Shown in pieces: positions 27,120-35,983 of a stretch of 64,000 bases of DNA. The DNA comes from Chryseobacterium sp. (GTDB taxonomy: Bacteria; Bacteroidota; Bacteroidia; Flavobacteriales; Weeksellaceae): assembly GCA_031286615.1 (NCBI GenBank), contig JAITUA010000020.1, positions 62,001-126,000 on the forward strand. The letters are read 5' to 3'. Below the pieces are notes generated by a model. It ran no database searches. It saw nothing but the letters and a program-made list of their open reading frames with translations, and had not been told where the DNA came from. How positions within the stretch are numbered: position 1 is the stretch's first letter; each line of letters opens with the position of its first letter. The translations under genes were made by a program, and so were the position numbers.

Positions 27120-27254
27120 CTATGGGCAATATTGTCCAGGTCCGATCCAAAGGATACATTGTCCTTTGTAATTGTACTCACAGCAAACGCGTCCTGCTGC
27201 TCCGCCATTGATTGATTTCTGAGCATCTCTGCTTAATAATTTAGCGTTTTTCAT
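27120..27254 (-). CDS. GG-leader cysteine-rich small peptide, copy 1
   Basis: A 44-residue peptide found by direct translation. The leader MKNAKLLSRDAQKSINGG ends in a double glycine, typical of peptides cleaved by C39-type ABC transporters. The 26-residue core contains a Cys-Cys pair, then a third Cys in QCILWIGPG and a fourth at the CP end. No transporter, modification enzyme or immunity gene was identified next to it. It belongs to a pair with the gene at 27495-27632 that shares leader, core pattern and flanks. Confidence 0.75.
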   Translation of the reverse strand: MKNAKLLSRDAQKSINGGAAGRVCCEYNYKGQCILWIGPGQYCP

Positions 27255-27343
27255 AGTTAATAATATTTTGTTTTTTTTAATCCTGAACATTTAAAGTCAA
27301 TCAGGATTTTGACATTTGGTGTAAAAGAAGTGGATCAAAGATA
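27255..27343 (-). promoter_or_regulatory. Promoter and leader hairpin of peptide gene 1
   Basis: Minus-strand TATCTTTG at 27336-27343 fits the TAnnTTTG -7 element. Downstream, in what would be the 5-prime leader, an inverted repeat AATCCTGA (27280-27287 on the plus strand) / TCAGGATT (27301-27308) can form an 8-base-pair stem. The same arrangement is found before peptide gene 2. Confidence 0.5.
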
Positions 27344-27440
27344 CTGTTTTTCTATATTATGTGAAATATTTTATTGCTTTTTTTATTTAATAAAATTTTG
27401 ATTATCAGTTATTAATGGATTGTGATATTGGGGATGTAAA

Positions 27441-27473
27441 AAAATAAAGCCGGAAATTTCCGGCTTTATTCAA
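27441..27473. terminator. Terminator of peptide gene 2 (second copy of palindrome)
   Basis: Palindrome at 27446-27467 identical to that at 27071-27092, followed on the minus strand by ATTTTTTT. It lies 28 bases past the stop of peptide gene 2. Confidence 0.82.
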
Positions 27474-27494
27474 AATTGTTATCAGATGATAGAA

Positions 27495-27632
27495 CTAAGG
27501 GCAGTTGTATCCCGGCCCGATCCATAAAATACATTTTCCGTTATCGTCGCGTTCGCAGCAAACAAGTCTGGCAGCAATTCCGCCATTGATGATTTTCTGA
27601 GCATCTCTGCTTAGTAATTTGGCATTTTTCAT
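27495..27632 (-). CDS. GG-leader cysteine-rich small peptide, copy 2
   Basis: A 45-residue peptide with leader MKNAKLLSRDAQKIINGG and a 27-residue core ending CILWIGPGYNCP. Compared with copy 1 the leader differs at one position, while the core keeps the Cys-Cys pair, the GxCILWIGPG block and the final Cys-Pro, with variation in the loop (RDDNGK versus YNYKGQ). The pattern of a conserved frame and changed loop fits two related secreted peptides or signals. The unit was duplicated with promoter, leader and terminator. Confidence 0.75.
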   Translation of the reverse strand: MKNAKLLSRDAQKIINGGIAARLVCCERDDNGKCILWIGPGYNCP

Positions 27633-27715
27633 AAGTAATATTTTGTTTTTTTTAATCCTGAACATTTATTGTCAATCAGGTTTTTGACATTTGGTGTTAT
27701 GATAATTCAAATATA
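27633..27715 (-). promoter_or_regulatory. Promoter and leader hairpin of peptide gene 2
   Basis: Minus-strand TATATTTG (27708-27715) fits the -7 element. Downstream leader bases match copy 1 almost throughout (ACACCAAATGTCAAAA and an AATCCTGA / TCAGG inverted repeat with one mismatch). Confidence 0.5.
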
Positions 27716-27795
27716 AAGCTTTTTAAGTCAGGTTGTTATGTTTTTTGTAGCCGAAAATAAGGTGTTGGTATTTGATAGTAGTTCAGGTTTTAAGC

Positions 27796-27859
27796 AAAAA
27801 AAAATACTTCATATTAAAAAGGTCATAAGAATTATTCTTTCCCTAGTTAATATGAAGTA
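27796..27859 (-). terminator. Terminator of the M1 peptidase gene
   Basis: Perfect 12-base arms TACTTCATATTA (27805-27816) and TAATATGAAGTA (27848-27859), followed on the minus strand by a run of nine T. The loop of 31 bases is long. Confidence 0.75.
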
Positions 27860-27895
27860 GTGCTGTATTTGTTAAAAGTTACAACTTTTTTGTTT

Positions 27896-30283
27896 TTAAC
27901 TCTTTCCTGCGGCCTGCATTGGATTCACCTTTCCGGTTGAGCCTCCTCTTACAGATCCTCCTTCCTGTTTTTGTTTAAAGAGTTGGAATTTTGAAGTTTC
28001 AGTCCCTGATCCGGTGCTGCTCCAGAAATTATTATTTGTATCAATATCAGCAGTTTCTCTCATTGGATCAAGCTGAATAGATTTTACTTTCTTATCAAAA
28101 TAATACGTCTTGGAAACCTTTTGCTCATTCAGTCTCCAGATCTGTGCTGCAGATTTATCGTACAATTTTGAACCATCTTCAAATGTAAATTCAAGGATGA
28201 TCGGCATTACTAATCCGCCTTTGTTTACAAAATCGATCTGATATCCTGTAATATTTTTGAATTTCTCTTTATCCTTGGCATCTAAAGGAAGACCAGCCTC
28301 TGTTTTGATAGTGTACTCCTTGTTATTATCTACTTTTTCCTGACCTCTGTCATATTTATAATAGAAATCCTGGGCAGCTTTATCAGTATCTACATAGAAT
28401 TTAATATTCTTATCTTCTCTGTTTCTGATTTTTGAAAGATCTTCAAAACTGTTTACCAATGGCTTTTCAACCTGATATTTCACTTCAGCAGCAGCTTTGG
28501 GATCGGTATCCAGGTTGGGAACGGCTACCGTTACTTTATCAATCGCAATATCTACAGGATCTGTACCGTAGAACCAGCCTCTCCAGAACCAGTCAAGATC
28601 CTCGCCGCTGGCATCTTCCATAGTACGGAATAAATCTGCAGGTTCAGGATGTTTGAATGCCCATCTTTTAGCATATGTTTTAAAAGCTTTGTCGAAAAGT
28701 TCTCTTCCCATGATTGTTTCACGAAGAATATTCAATCCTGTTGCAGGCTTTGAATATGCGTTCGGACCATATTGAACAATATTTTCAGAGTTGCTCATGA
28801 TAGGCTCCAGCTGATCTTTCGGTAGTTTCATATAATCTACGATCGTCCATGCCGGTCCTCTTTTGGAAGGGAATTTATTATCCCATTTTTCTTCCGTAAG
28901 ATATTCCGTAAAGGTATTTAAACCTTCATCCATCCATGCCCACTGTCTTTCATCAGAATTGATAATCATTGGAAAGAAGTTGTGTCCAACTTCGTGGATA
29001 ATTACTCCAAGCATTCCGTTTTTGGTTCCTTCAGAATAGGTTCCGTCTTTTTCAGTTCTTCCGAAATTGAAACAGATCATCGGATATTCCATTCCGTTGG
29101 CTGCTTCTACAGATTGTGCTACAGGATATGGATAAGGGATAGTAAATTCTGAATACGTTTTAATTGTATGAGCCACCGCTTTTGTGGAAAACTTTCTGTA
29201 AAGGCCATAAGATTCCTTTGGATAGAAACTCATTGCCATTACTTTATTATTGTTTTCAGGAATCGTTACACGCATTCCATCCCATACAAACTTTCTCGAA
29301 GAAGTCCATGCAAAATCACGAACATCCTTTGCTTCAAAAACCCATGTTTTTCTTTGTTTTGAATGATTTTTCTCTGCTTTTTTAGCTTCATCCAGGGTTA
29401 CAATTTCAATAGGCTCAGAGGCATTTTCAGCTTTTCTGTATCTTGACAGCTGATCAGACGTTAATACCTGATCATAATTTTTACATTCTCCTGTTCCGCC
29501 TACAATATGATCGGAAGGAACATTCATGGATACTTTAAAGTCTCCGAAAACCAGTGCAAATTCTCCTCTTCCGGTAAACTGGTGGTTCTGCCAGCCCTGG
29601 AAGTCACTATACACACACATTCTTGGATACCATTGGGTCATCGTATACAGATCATTTCCGTCTTCAGGGAAATTTTCATAACCGCCACGGCCTCCCATCT
29701 TCATTCTGTTGGAGATATTGTAATTCCAGTCTACTTTGAAAACGAATTTTTCACCCTTTTTCAAAACCTTAGGAAGATCAATACGCATCATGGTTTTGTT
29801 CACAGTATACTTCAAAACATTACCTGAAGCATCTGTTACTTTTTCAAGAATGACACCATAACCATTATCCTTAATGGGAAGTTCAGTGGTCTTAAGCTGC
29901 TGATCAGTCGTTGAAGGACGAAGAACAGATGACGTGTCATACCCGGCATTTCTGATGCTTGAATGCTCATTTTCATCAAGCTGCAGCCAGATATAATCCA
30001 GATCATCCGGAGAATTGTTGTAATAAGTCACCGTTTCTGAACCTTTCAGATTTCTTTTATCCTCATCCAGATAAGCGGTAATGTTATAATCGGCTCTGTT
30101 TTGCCAGTATCCGTGTCCCGGAGCTCCTGAAGCCGTTCTGTAAATGTTGGGTGTTGGTAGAATAGTTCCCAGCTGCTCAAACTTGTTACCATGGTTGCTG
30201 CCTGGGTTATTCTGAATATTTTGTGCGGTGAAACCTGTATATGCAAATACAGAAAGTGAAAGTATAACAACTTTTAGTTTCAT
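27896..30283 (-). CDS. M1 family zinc aminopeptidase, exported
   Basis: A 795-residue protein with signal peptide (about 1-20). Zinc-binding motif His430-Glu431-Val-Gly-His434 and Glu453 (WMDEGL), 19 residues after His434, are in the gluzincin arrangement. The preceding AANGMEYP segment corresponds to the GAMEN substrate-binding motif. Members remove N-terminal residues from peptides. The C-terminal 40 residues are low-complexity and glycine/lysine-rich. It may process extracellular peptides in the periplasm; its own terminator (27796) separates it from the peptide genes. Confidence 0.92.
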   Translation of the reverse strand: MKLKVVILSLSVFAYTGFTAQNIQNNPGSNHGNKFEQLGTILPTPNIYRTASGAPGHGYWQNRADYNITAYLDEDKRNLKGSETVTYYNNSPDDLDYIWLQLDENEHSSIRNAGYDTSSVLRPSTTDQQLKTTELPIKDNGYGVILEKVTDASGNVLKYTVNKTMMRIDLPKVLKKGEKFVFKVDWNYNISNRMKMGGRGGYENFPEDGNDLYTMTQWYPRMCVYSDFQGWQNHQFTGRGEFALVFGDFKVSMNVPSDHIVGGTGECKNYDQVLTSDQLSRYRKAENASEPIEIVTLDEAKKAEKNHSKQRKTWVFEAKDVRDFAWTSSRKFVWDGMRVTIPENNNKVMAMSFYPKESYGLYRKFSTKAVAHTIKTYSEFTIPYPYPVAQSVEAANGMEYPMICFNFGRTEKDGTYSEGTKNGMLGVIIHEVGHNFFPMIINSDERQWAWMDEGLNTFTEYLTEEKWDNKFPSKRGPAWTIVDYMKLPKDQLEPIMSNSENIVQYGPNAYSKPATGLNILRETIMGRELFDKAFKTYAKRWAFKHPEPADLFRTMEDASGEDLDWFWRGWFYGTDPVDIAIDKVTVAVPNLDTDPKAAAEVKYQVEKPLVNSFEDLSKIRNREDKNIKFYVDTDKAAQDFYYKYDRGQEKVDNNKEYTIKTEAGLPLDAKDKEKFKNITGYQIDFVNKGGLVMPIILEFTFEDGSKLYDKSAAQIWRLNEQKVSKTYYFDKKVKSIQLDPMRETADIDTNNNFWSSTGSGTETSKFQLFKQKQEGGSVRGGSTGKVNPMQAAGKS

Positions 30284-30350
30284 AACCGAAATGATTTATT
30301 AATGATCAAAGATAGTAATTAGCTCTTGAAATAATAAAAATATTTAACTT

Positions 30351-30929
30351 TTAAAAAGGAATTCTTTCCAAAGTCATTTTTAAGGATAAAGCAAATACCC
30401 CTGAAGAAACAAAGAGTATCCAGTCTTTTTTATTCACTTTAAAAAGGTTGAGTGAAATAAACAGGATGATTAAGATCGCAGCAACAATTACAATTTGACC
30501 AAGTTCCAAGCCAATATTGAATCCCAGCAGAGGTAAAGCAATACTTTGGCTTTTCGCAATCATTACCCTTGCAGTATTGGCAAATCCCATTCCATGTACC
30601 AGGCCAAAGATCAATGCAAGATAATAGTTGGCCCGCATCAAGGTCTGTTTCTGATTTTTCATAATGATATTATCCAATGATGTCAGTACAATCGTCAGGG
30701 GAATTAAAAACTCAACCCAATCCGAAGGAACTCTGAAGACATCCAGAATACTTAAAGCTAATGTAATAGAATGCCCGATTGTAAACGCGGTTACAAGAAT
30801 CAGAATTTTTTTCCAGTCACTGTAAGAATAAACAGCAATTAAAGCCAGAACAAATAACTGATGATCTAAGGCATCCAAAGAAATAATATGCTCCCATCCA
30901 AGGTTTAAATAAAAAAGAAAATCCTGCAT
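30351..30929 (-). CDS. HupE/UreJ family membrane protein
   Basis: A 192-residue protein with about six transmembrane helices. WEHIISLDALDHQLFVLALIAV, TIGHSITLALS and LVHGMGFANTARVM give the conserved His/Asp/Gly pattern of HupE/UreJ family proteins. Those were linked to nickel or cobalt transport for hydrogenase or urease, but in Bacteroidota they often occur next to M1 peptidases and DUF6702 proteins without such enzymes, and no urease or hydrogenase is near. It lies 67 bases upstream of the M1 gene on the same strand. Confidence 0.88.
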   Translation of the reverse strand: MQDFLFYLNLGWEHIISLDALDHQLFVLALIAVYSYSDWKKILILVTAFTIGHSITLALSILDVFRVPSDWVEFLIPLTIVLTSLDNIIMKNQKQTLMRANYYLALIFGLVHGMGFANTARVMIAKSQSIALPLLGFNIGLELGQIVIVAAILIILFISLNLFKVNKKDWILFVSSGVFALSLKMTLERIPF

Positions 30930-31080
30930 TTTGGTTAAAAAAAATTATATTTTAAATATTTTATTAAAATGTTATTAGTTTTATTATTTGATTTAATTTT
31001 TACGCTTATTGTTTGTTAATTATTTGTATTATTTATATTTTGAATAAATATTGTATAATTGTATTGCTTAAAAATGAAAT

Positions 31081-34000
31081 ATGGATATTAAAAAATTATT
31101 TTTTACAAAAGTAAACATTTCACACGGAGGAGCGAAGCTTCTGAGAAATGCAACAGCAGCCTTTTTAGGATTATACTCCTATGCTTTTTACGGGCAGGTA
31201 CAAAAACTGGACTCCCGATTTGACATTTTATTGAAAAATAAAGAGAGTATTGCCAATGGAAGAGCAGTCAAAGAACTGGAACGCCCGGATATGAAACTTG
31301 ATCAGCATTTGGTAGTCACTTCAAAAGGGGCACAAACAATGTATTCATGTATTATTTATACCAAAGAACCAGAAAAACTGAAAGCAGACGGTTTTATTAT
31401 TCAGAGCCAGCTTCCGGCTTTTTCCACAGCTTTGGTTACCATTGAAGATATTGAAAGACTTGTACAGCTTCCATATGTAACATCTGTAATGGGACCGGCA
31501 TTTGATGAGCTTCATAATGATGTGAGCAGAGCCCAGTCCGGAGCTAGCCTTTTGCAGGATGGAGTTTTCAATAATACGGCTTATAATGGCACCGGTGTTC
31601 TGGTAGGAATTTATGACAGTGGAATAGACTGGAAACACCCGGACTTTAGAAAAGCTAATGATCAGACCAAAAGCAGAATTGTTTCTATCTGGGATCAGAC
31701 CTTAACTGCGCAAGCTGGAGAAACTACTCCAACAGGATTTTCAACAGGTGTAGAATATACAAGAGCACAGATTGAAGATGAACTGGATGGAACACCCGTA
31801 GGATTCGTTCGTGAAAATGATACAAACGGACATGGAACTCACGTTTCAGGTACAGCTGCCGGAAATGGAGCTGCTTTTACAGACAAAAGACATAAAGGAT
31901 TTTCATCCGATGCAGATATTGTATTCGTAAAAGGAGGAAATGGTTCTTTTCCAACAACAAATACGATTAATGCGTTAACCTATTTCAAAAATGTAGCAAC
32001 GGCACTTAATAAACCTATCGTTGTCAATATGAGTATTGGCGGGCAGGGAACTGCCCATGACGGAACATCCAGTCATGAAGTGGCTGTTAATAATTTTACG
32101 GCGTCTGGACCGGGTAGAGTAGTCGTTATTTCTGCCGGAAATGATTACGGAGCTAACCTTCACAGAAAAGTAGATATCGCAGCTGGTGCAGCACAGACGT
32201 ATAATTTTACAGTAGCAAGCAATACTTCCGCTACCTCAGTATTTTCATTCATTATGTATGCCAATGATAATACTGCTGTTACAGCAAAACTGACTACTCC
32301 TGACGGACAGCAATATACACAGAATATAAGTACGACTACGGCCCACACTATATTGGGAGGTGGTCTTACAGCAACGATGTATAACTATTGGGGAAATGAT
32401 AACAATAAAAGATACGTACAATTAATAGTAACCAGAACCTCAGGAACTACCAATGTTCAGGGAAATTATACATTAGAAATCACCAATAATGGAGCACAGC
32501 AAATAACAACCCACGGCTGGCTGTATAGTCAGGGGGTACAAACTACCTTACAAAACGGGGATAATGAATATATTGTAGGAAGTCCGGGAAATGCCTCCAA
32601 TGCAATTACAGTAGCTTCATACATGGGAAGAGCAAGTTGGTATAGTGGAACAAGCGGTTATTTTACCCTTACTCCGCAAGAATCCATCTCTTCATTCAGT
32701 GCACAGGGGCCAAGAGTAGATGGTGTCCAAAAACCAGATATTGCAGGTTCAGGGCAGAATGTCATTTCTTCCAGATCAGGCGATTCTGTTCCTGGAGCAA
32801 CGGATATTATTGCAGGAACCAATTATTATGTAAAAAACCAGGGAACAAGTATGTCTTCACCAGGTGTAGCGGGGGCGGTAGGATTATTATTGCAGGCTAA
32901 TCCGGCATTGACGGCAGCTCAGGTAAAAGCACGTCTTACTTCTAATGCTAGAATGGATGGAGCAACCGGAACAGTGCCCAACATGAGATGGGGATATGGT
33001 AAGCTGGATATCTACAAGGCAGTTACCGATGAATTAGGATGTGTAAAATCTAATTTTGAAACTGTAGGATACGACGAACCTTATATTATTGCCAATACAG
33101 AATCTAATTATTATTTTGATAATATAGCCCTTGCTGTAAGATATACACCAACACTTACAGGAAAGCTGGGAGGGTTTTCACTATTAACGGGAACATCACT
33201 CCCTTCAGACATTCCGGTAGATATTCAAATCAGAAAAGTGGATGCCAATGGAAATCCCGGAGATATTATAGCTACTAAGACCATTACTTCATGGCTTAAT
33301 AATATGCAGAGATTTACCTGGAATTACGTGAATCTTTCCGATCTGAATGTACAGATGGTTACCGGAAAAGAATTTTATATTGTTGTCAATGGTTTAGGAG
33401 GAAGAATTGCCATGAAAGCTGAGAATGCAGTGGTCAATAACAGATCCAAGACTTCTACAGATGGAACAACATGGACTTCGAGAACATTCGATCTCAAAAT
33501 GAGAGCTGTGGTCTATGAAAATGTTGCTGAAGTGAAGAATTTAGCAACAACAAATCAAACGAAAGCAAGTACAGTAGCTAATGGCTATAACTATTTTACC
33601 AACGCATGCCAGCTTATTTCAAGAGTTCAGAAAGAAACTGCAAGTACTGTAACAGGAAATACAACATCAAAAGTATGGGTGGATAATGCACAACCCAACT
33701 ATGTTGCAAGAAGATATGAAATAAATCCGGACACGAATGCAGCCACAGCAACCGGAAAAGTAACCTTATACTTTAAACAGAGTGATTTTGATACTTATAA
33801 TCTTACCAACGGTGTCAAGCTTCCTACTTCACCTACTGATGTTGCTAATAAAGCGAATCTTCTTATTGAAAAATATACAGGAACAAGTACTACAGGTACA
33901 ATAGCTTCTTTTGGAGGAACTGCTGCAGTTATTACACCTGATATCGCAGATATTATCTGGAATGATACCTACCAATATTGGGAAGTGAGCTTCCAGACGA

Positions 34001-34299
34001 CTGGTTTTGGCGGATATTTTGTGAAAACAGGAACAACATTAGGAACATCGGATGTTAAAATAAATTCAGAAGTGAATATCACTCCGAATCCTGCGAAAGA
34101 TTTTGTGAATGTAGCATTAGGAAAACATTCCAAAGCGGCAGTAACCATTTATGATGCTTCAGGAAAACTGATCAAAACCGTAAATGTCAATACAAATTCT
34201 AATAAAATTGATGTTTCGGAATTGGTAAGAGGAACTTATCTGTTCTCCCTTGTACTGGAAGATAGCACAAAAATTACGAAGAAAGTAATTAAACAATAA
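31081..34299 (+). CDS. Secreted S8 subtilisin-like peptidase with T9SS type A sorting domain
   Basis: A 1072-residue protein. Catalytic triad: Asp179 in GIYDSGIDW, His251 in NGHGTHVSGT and Ser590 in GTSMSSPGVAG; Asn354 of SAGND is the oxyanion residue. An insertion of about 200 residues between His and Ser regions forms an extra beta domain. The C-terminal 75 residues (VNITPNPAKDFVNVAL...YDASGKLIKTV...RGTYLFSL) are a type IX secretion sorting domain, so it should reach the cell surface or medium. The first 38 residues act as the export signal. Confidence 0.93.
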   Translation: MDIKKLFFTKVNISHGGAKLLRNATAAFLGLYSYAFYGQVQKLDSRFDILLKNKESIANGRAVKELERPDMKLDQHLVVTSKGAQTMYSCIIYTKEPEKLKADGFIIQSQLPAFSTALVTIEDIERLVQLPYVTSVMGPAFDELHNDVSRAQSGASLLQDGVFNNTAYNGTGVLVGIYDSGIDWKHPDFRKANDQTKSRIVSIWDQTLTAQAGETTPTGFSTGVEYTRAQIEDELDGTPVGFVRENDTNGHGTHVSGTAAGNGAAFTDKRHKGFSSDADIVFVKGGNGSFPTTNTINALTYFKNVATALNKPIVVNMSIGGQGTAHDGTSSHEVAVNNFTASGPGRVVVISAGNDYGANLHRKVDIAAGAAQTYNFTVASNTSATSVFSFIMYANDNTAVTAKLTTPDGQQYTQNISTTTAHTILGGGLTATMYNYWGNDNNKRYVQLIVTRTSGTTNVQGNYTLEITNNGAQQITTHGWLYSQGVQTTLQNGDNEYIVGSPGNASNAITVASYMGRASWYSGTSGYFTLTPQESISSFSAQGPRVDGVQKPDIAGSGQNVISSRSGDSVPGATDIIAGTNYYVKNQGTSMSSPGVAGAVGLLLQANPALTAAQVKARLTSNARMDGATGTVPNMRWGYGKLDIYKAVTDELGCVKSNFETVGYDEPYIIANTESNYYFDNIALAVRYTPTLTGKLGGFSLLTGTSLPSDIPVDIQIRKVDANGNPGDIIATKTITSWLNNMQRFTWNYVNLSDLNVQMVTGKEFYIVVNGLGGRIAMKAENAVVNNRSKTSTDGTTWTSRTFDLKMRAVVYENVAEVKNLATTNQTKASTVANGYNYFTNACQLISRVQKETASTVTGNTTSKVWVDNAQPNYVARRYEINPDTNAATATGKVTLYFKQSDFDTYNLTNGVKLPTSPTDVANKANLLIEKYTGTSTTGTIASFGGTAAVITPDIADIIWNDTYQYWEVSFQTTGFGGYFVKTGTTLGTSDVKINSEVNITPNPAKDFVNVALGKHSKAAVTIYDASGKLIKTVNVNTNSNKIDVSELVRGTYLFSLVLEDSTKITKKVIKQ

Positions 34300-34321
34300 T
34301 CTTCATCAATCAATTATAATC

Positions 34322-34357
34322 AGAAGCAGCGGTTTTAAAACTGCTGCTTTTTTTATA
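34322..34357 (+). terminator. Terminator of the S8 peptidase gene
   Basis: AAGCAGC...GCTGCTT arms with an extended near-palindrome through GGTTTTAAAACT, followed by a T7 run, 25 bases past the stop. Confidence 0.85.
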
Positions 34358-34361
34358 TTTG
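34354..34361 (+). promoter_or_regulatory. -7 element TATATTTG before DUF6702 gene
   Basis: Matches TAnnTTTG and lies directly after the terminator hairpin, 17 bases before the ATG at 34379. A clear -33 element is not seen. Confidence 0.4.
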
Positions 34362-34378
34362 CTGTAAAAATAGAATTC

Positions 34379-34894
34379 ATGTCGGGTAAGCTTTTTTGGG
34401 GATTTTTTTTATTCGTAACCATGGTATTTCAGAGTTTTGTGAGTGATGAAGCTTTTCATCCTTACCATGTAGGCTCTGTAGAAATTAATTATAATTCAAA
34501 ATCCAGAACTTTTGAAGTGACCGGACGATTCTTCCTTGATGATATGGAAAATGGATTGGGGAAAAAATATGGAGGATCTTTTCATTTTAATGATGAAAAA
34601 TATAAGGCAAAATTGAATGATGCCCTGCAAAAATACTGTTCAGAATATTTCAAATTAAAAGCAGACAACAAATTTTTGAAAATTAATTATATCGGATATG
34701 AAGAAGATCAGGAATCTGTCAATGTTTTCCTGGAATCTGAACCTGTAGCCACGCCTAAAAAAGTAGAAACTGCCGTAAGTTTCCTGTATAATCTTTTTGA
34801 TGATCAGATCAATATTGTTCATATCATTGTAAAAGGAGAAAGGAAAAGTGAGAAGATGACGTATCCCAACCGTTATTTATTTCAGCAATTTTAA
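34379..34894 (+). CDS. DUF6702 family exported protein
   Basis: A 171-residue protein with signal peptide or signal anchor (about residues 1-23). AFHPYHVGSVEINYNSKSRTFEVTGRFFLDDMENGL is the hallmark opening, followed by a soluble alpha-beta domain. Family function is unknown. In Bacteroidota such genes are often close to HupE/UreJ and M1 peptidase genes, as in this window, although a large S8 gene on the plus strand lies between them here. Confidence 0.82.
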   Translation: MSGKLFWGFFLFVTMVFQSFVSDEAFHPYHVGSVEINYNSKSRTFEVTGRFFLDDMENGLGKKYGGSFHFNDEKYKAKLNDALQKYCSEYFKLKADNKFLKINYIGYEEDQESVNVFLESEPVATPKKVETAVSFLYNLFDDQINIVHIIVKGERKSEKMTYPNRYLFQQF

Positions 34895-34992
34895 TTCGAT
34901 TTGTTCTTACATTTAAAATTATAATCGAAATCATTAATCATCGTTATTTATTTTAAAAACTTTTCATTTAACATAAAATAATATTAATTAGA

Positions 34993-35000
34993 TAGCTTTG
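34993..35000 (+). promoter_or_regulatory. -7 element TAGCTTTG before PAP2 gene
   Basis: Matches TAnnTTTG, 20 bases before the ATG at 35021, giving a short leader. The -33 position reads TTTA. Confidence 0.5.
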
Positions 35001-35020
35001 CGTCTTGTTTTTATGATGTT

Positions 35021-35983
35021 ATGAAGAGAAGAAAAGCGCTTACTGTATTTGCTATATTAATTTCTTTCACATTGTTTGCCCAGCAGGATAGCCTTATTGT
35101 TAATAATACTTCTGATAGTCTTATTGCAGACAAAGATTCTGTATCACTTTTACATTTGGATGAAACTGTTCCGAAGTATTCTTTTACAGAGAATGGGAAC
35201 AGGAAAAATGATATTTGGGGACATTTTAAATATGATCTTGTTACAATGGCGGGAGGTTTTGGGAATGCTTTTACGCGTCCCTTATCCTGGGAGAAGAAAG
35301 ATTATATAAGATTAGGAGCTACTGTAGCTACTATAGGAATGATATACCTTGCTGATGAAGACATCAGCCGTGCCTTTATCAGAAATAGGGAAAATGCACC
35401 TAATGTTTTAAAAAAATTCGGGTGGTATTTTGGGAGTCCACAGATCAATTATGGTATTACGGGTGCCGTGTATGTAACGGGGCTTTTGATTAATAATGAA
35501 AAGCTTAGAAGAACAGGAGTTCTGATGATTACAGCAGCGAGTGCAACAGGAGCTATTCAGCAAATTTCAAAATCGGCAACGGGAAGAGCCAGACCGGGAG
35601 CAGGGTTTGGAAAACACTTCTTCAAACCATACGGAAGAGATGCTAATTTCAGAAGCTTTCCATCCGGACATACTGTTCTTTCCATCACAACGAGCTATGC
35701 ATTATCCAAACAATTTGAAAATCCATGGGTAAAAGGCGGAATTTTAGCTGTCGGGTCTGTTGTTCCGGTTTCAAGATTGCTTGAAGGGGCTCATTGGTTT
35801 TCTGATGTTACTTTAAGTGCTATTATGAGTATTGCCATTGTTGAAGGGATCGACAAATTTATGAAAAGGAAGGAAAAATATGAAGAGGATAAAAAATATA
35901 ATCTTAAACAGCAAAATAAGAATAAAATAGCATGGGATATTAATGCAGGACCTTTAGGAATAGGCTTTGTAGGACGCTTTTAA
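35021..35983 (+). CDS. PAP2 family phosphatase, exported
   Basis: A 320-residue protein with a signal peptide (MKRRKALTVFAILISFTLFAQ) and a C-terminal PAP2 domain. The three motifs are visible: KSATGRARPGAG (KxxxxxxRP-type), FPSGHTV (PSGH) and SRLLEGAHWFSDV (SRxxxxxHxxxD). These enzymes dephosphorylate lipid phosphates such as undecaprenyl pyrophosphate or phosphatidic acid on the outer face of the inner membrane or beyond. The last four bases overlap the convergent AcpH gene. Confidence 0.92.
   Translation: MKRRKALTVFAILISFTLFAQQDSLIVNNTSDSLIADKDSVSLLHLDETVPKYSFTENGNRKNDIWGHFKYDLVTMAGGFGNAFTRPLSWEKKDYIRLGATVATIGMIYLADEDISRAFIRNRENAPNVLKKFGWYFGSPQINYGITGAVYVTGLLINNEKLRRTGVLMITAASATGAIQQISKSATGRARPGAGFGKHFFKPYGRDANFRSFPSGHTVLSITTSYALSKQFENPWVKGGILAVGSVVPVSRLLEGAHWFSDVTLSAIMSIAIVEGIDKFMKRKEKYEEDKKYNLKQQNKNKIAWDINAGPLGIGFVGRF

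Noticed and set aside
27281..27310. AATCCTGA/TCAGGATT inverted repeat as a terminator of peptide gene 2
   Set aside because: On the minus strand it is followed by A-rich, not T-rich sequence and it lies upstream of peptide gene 1, so a leader or operator role is more likely.
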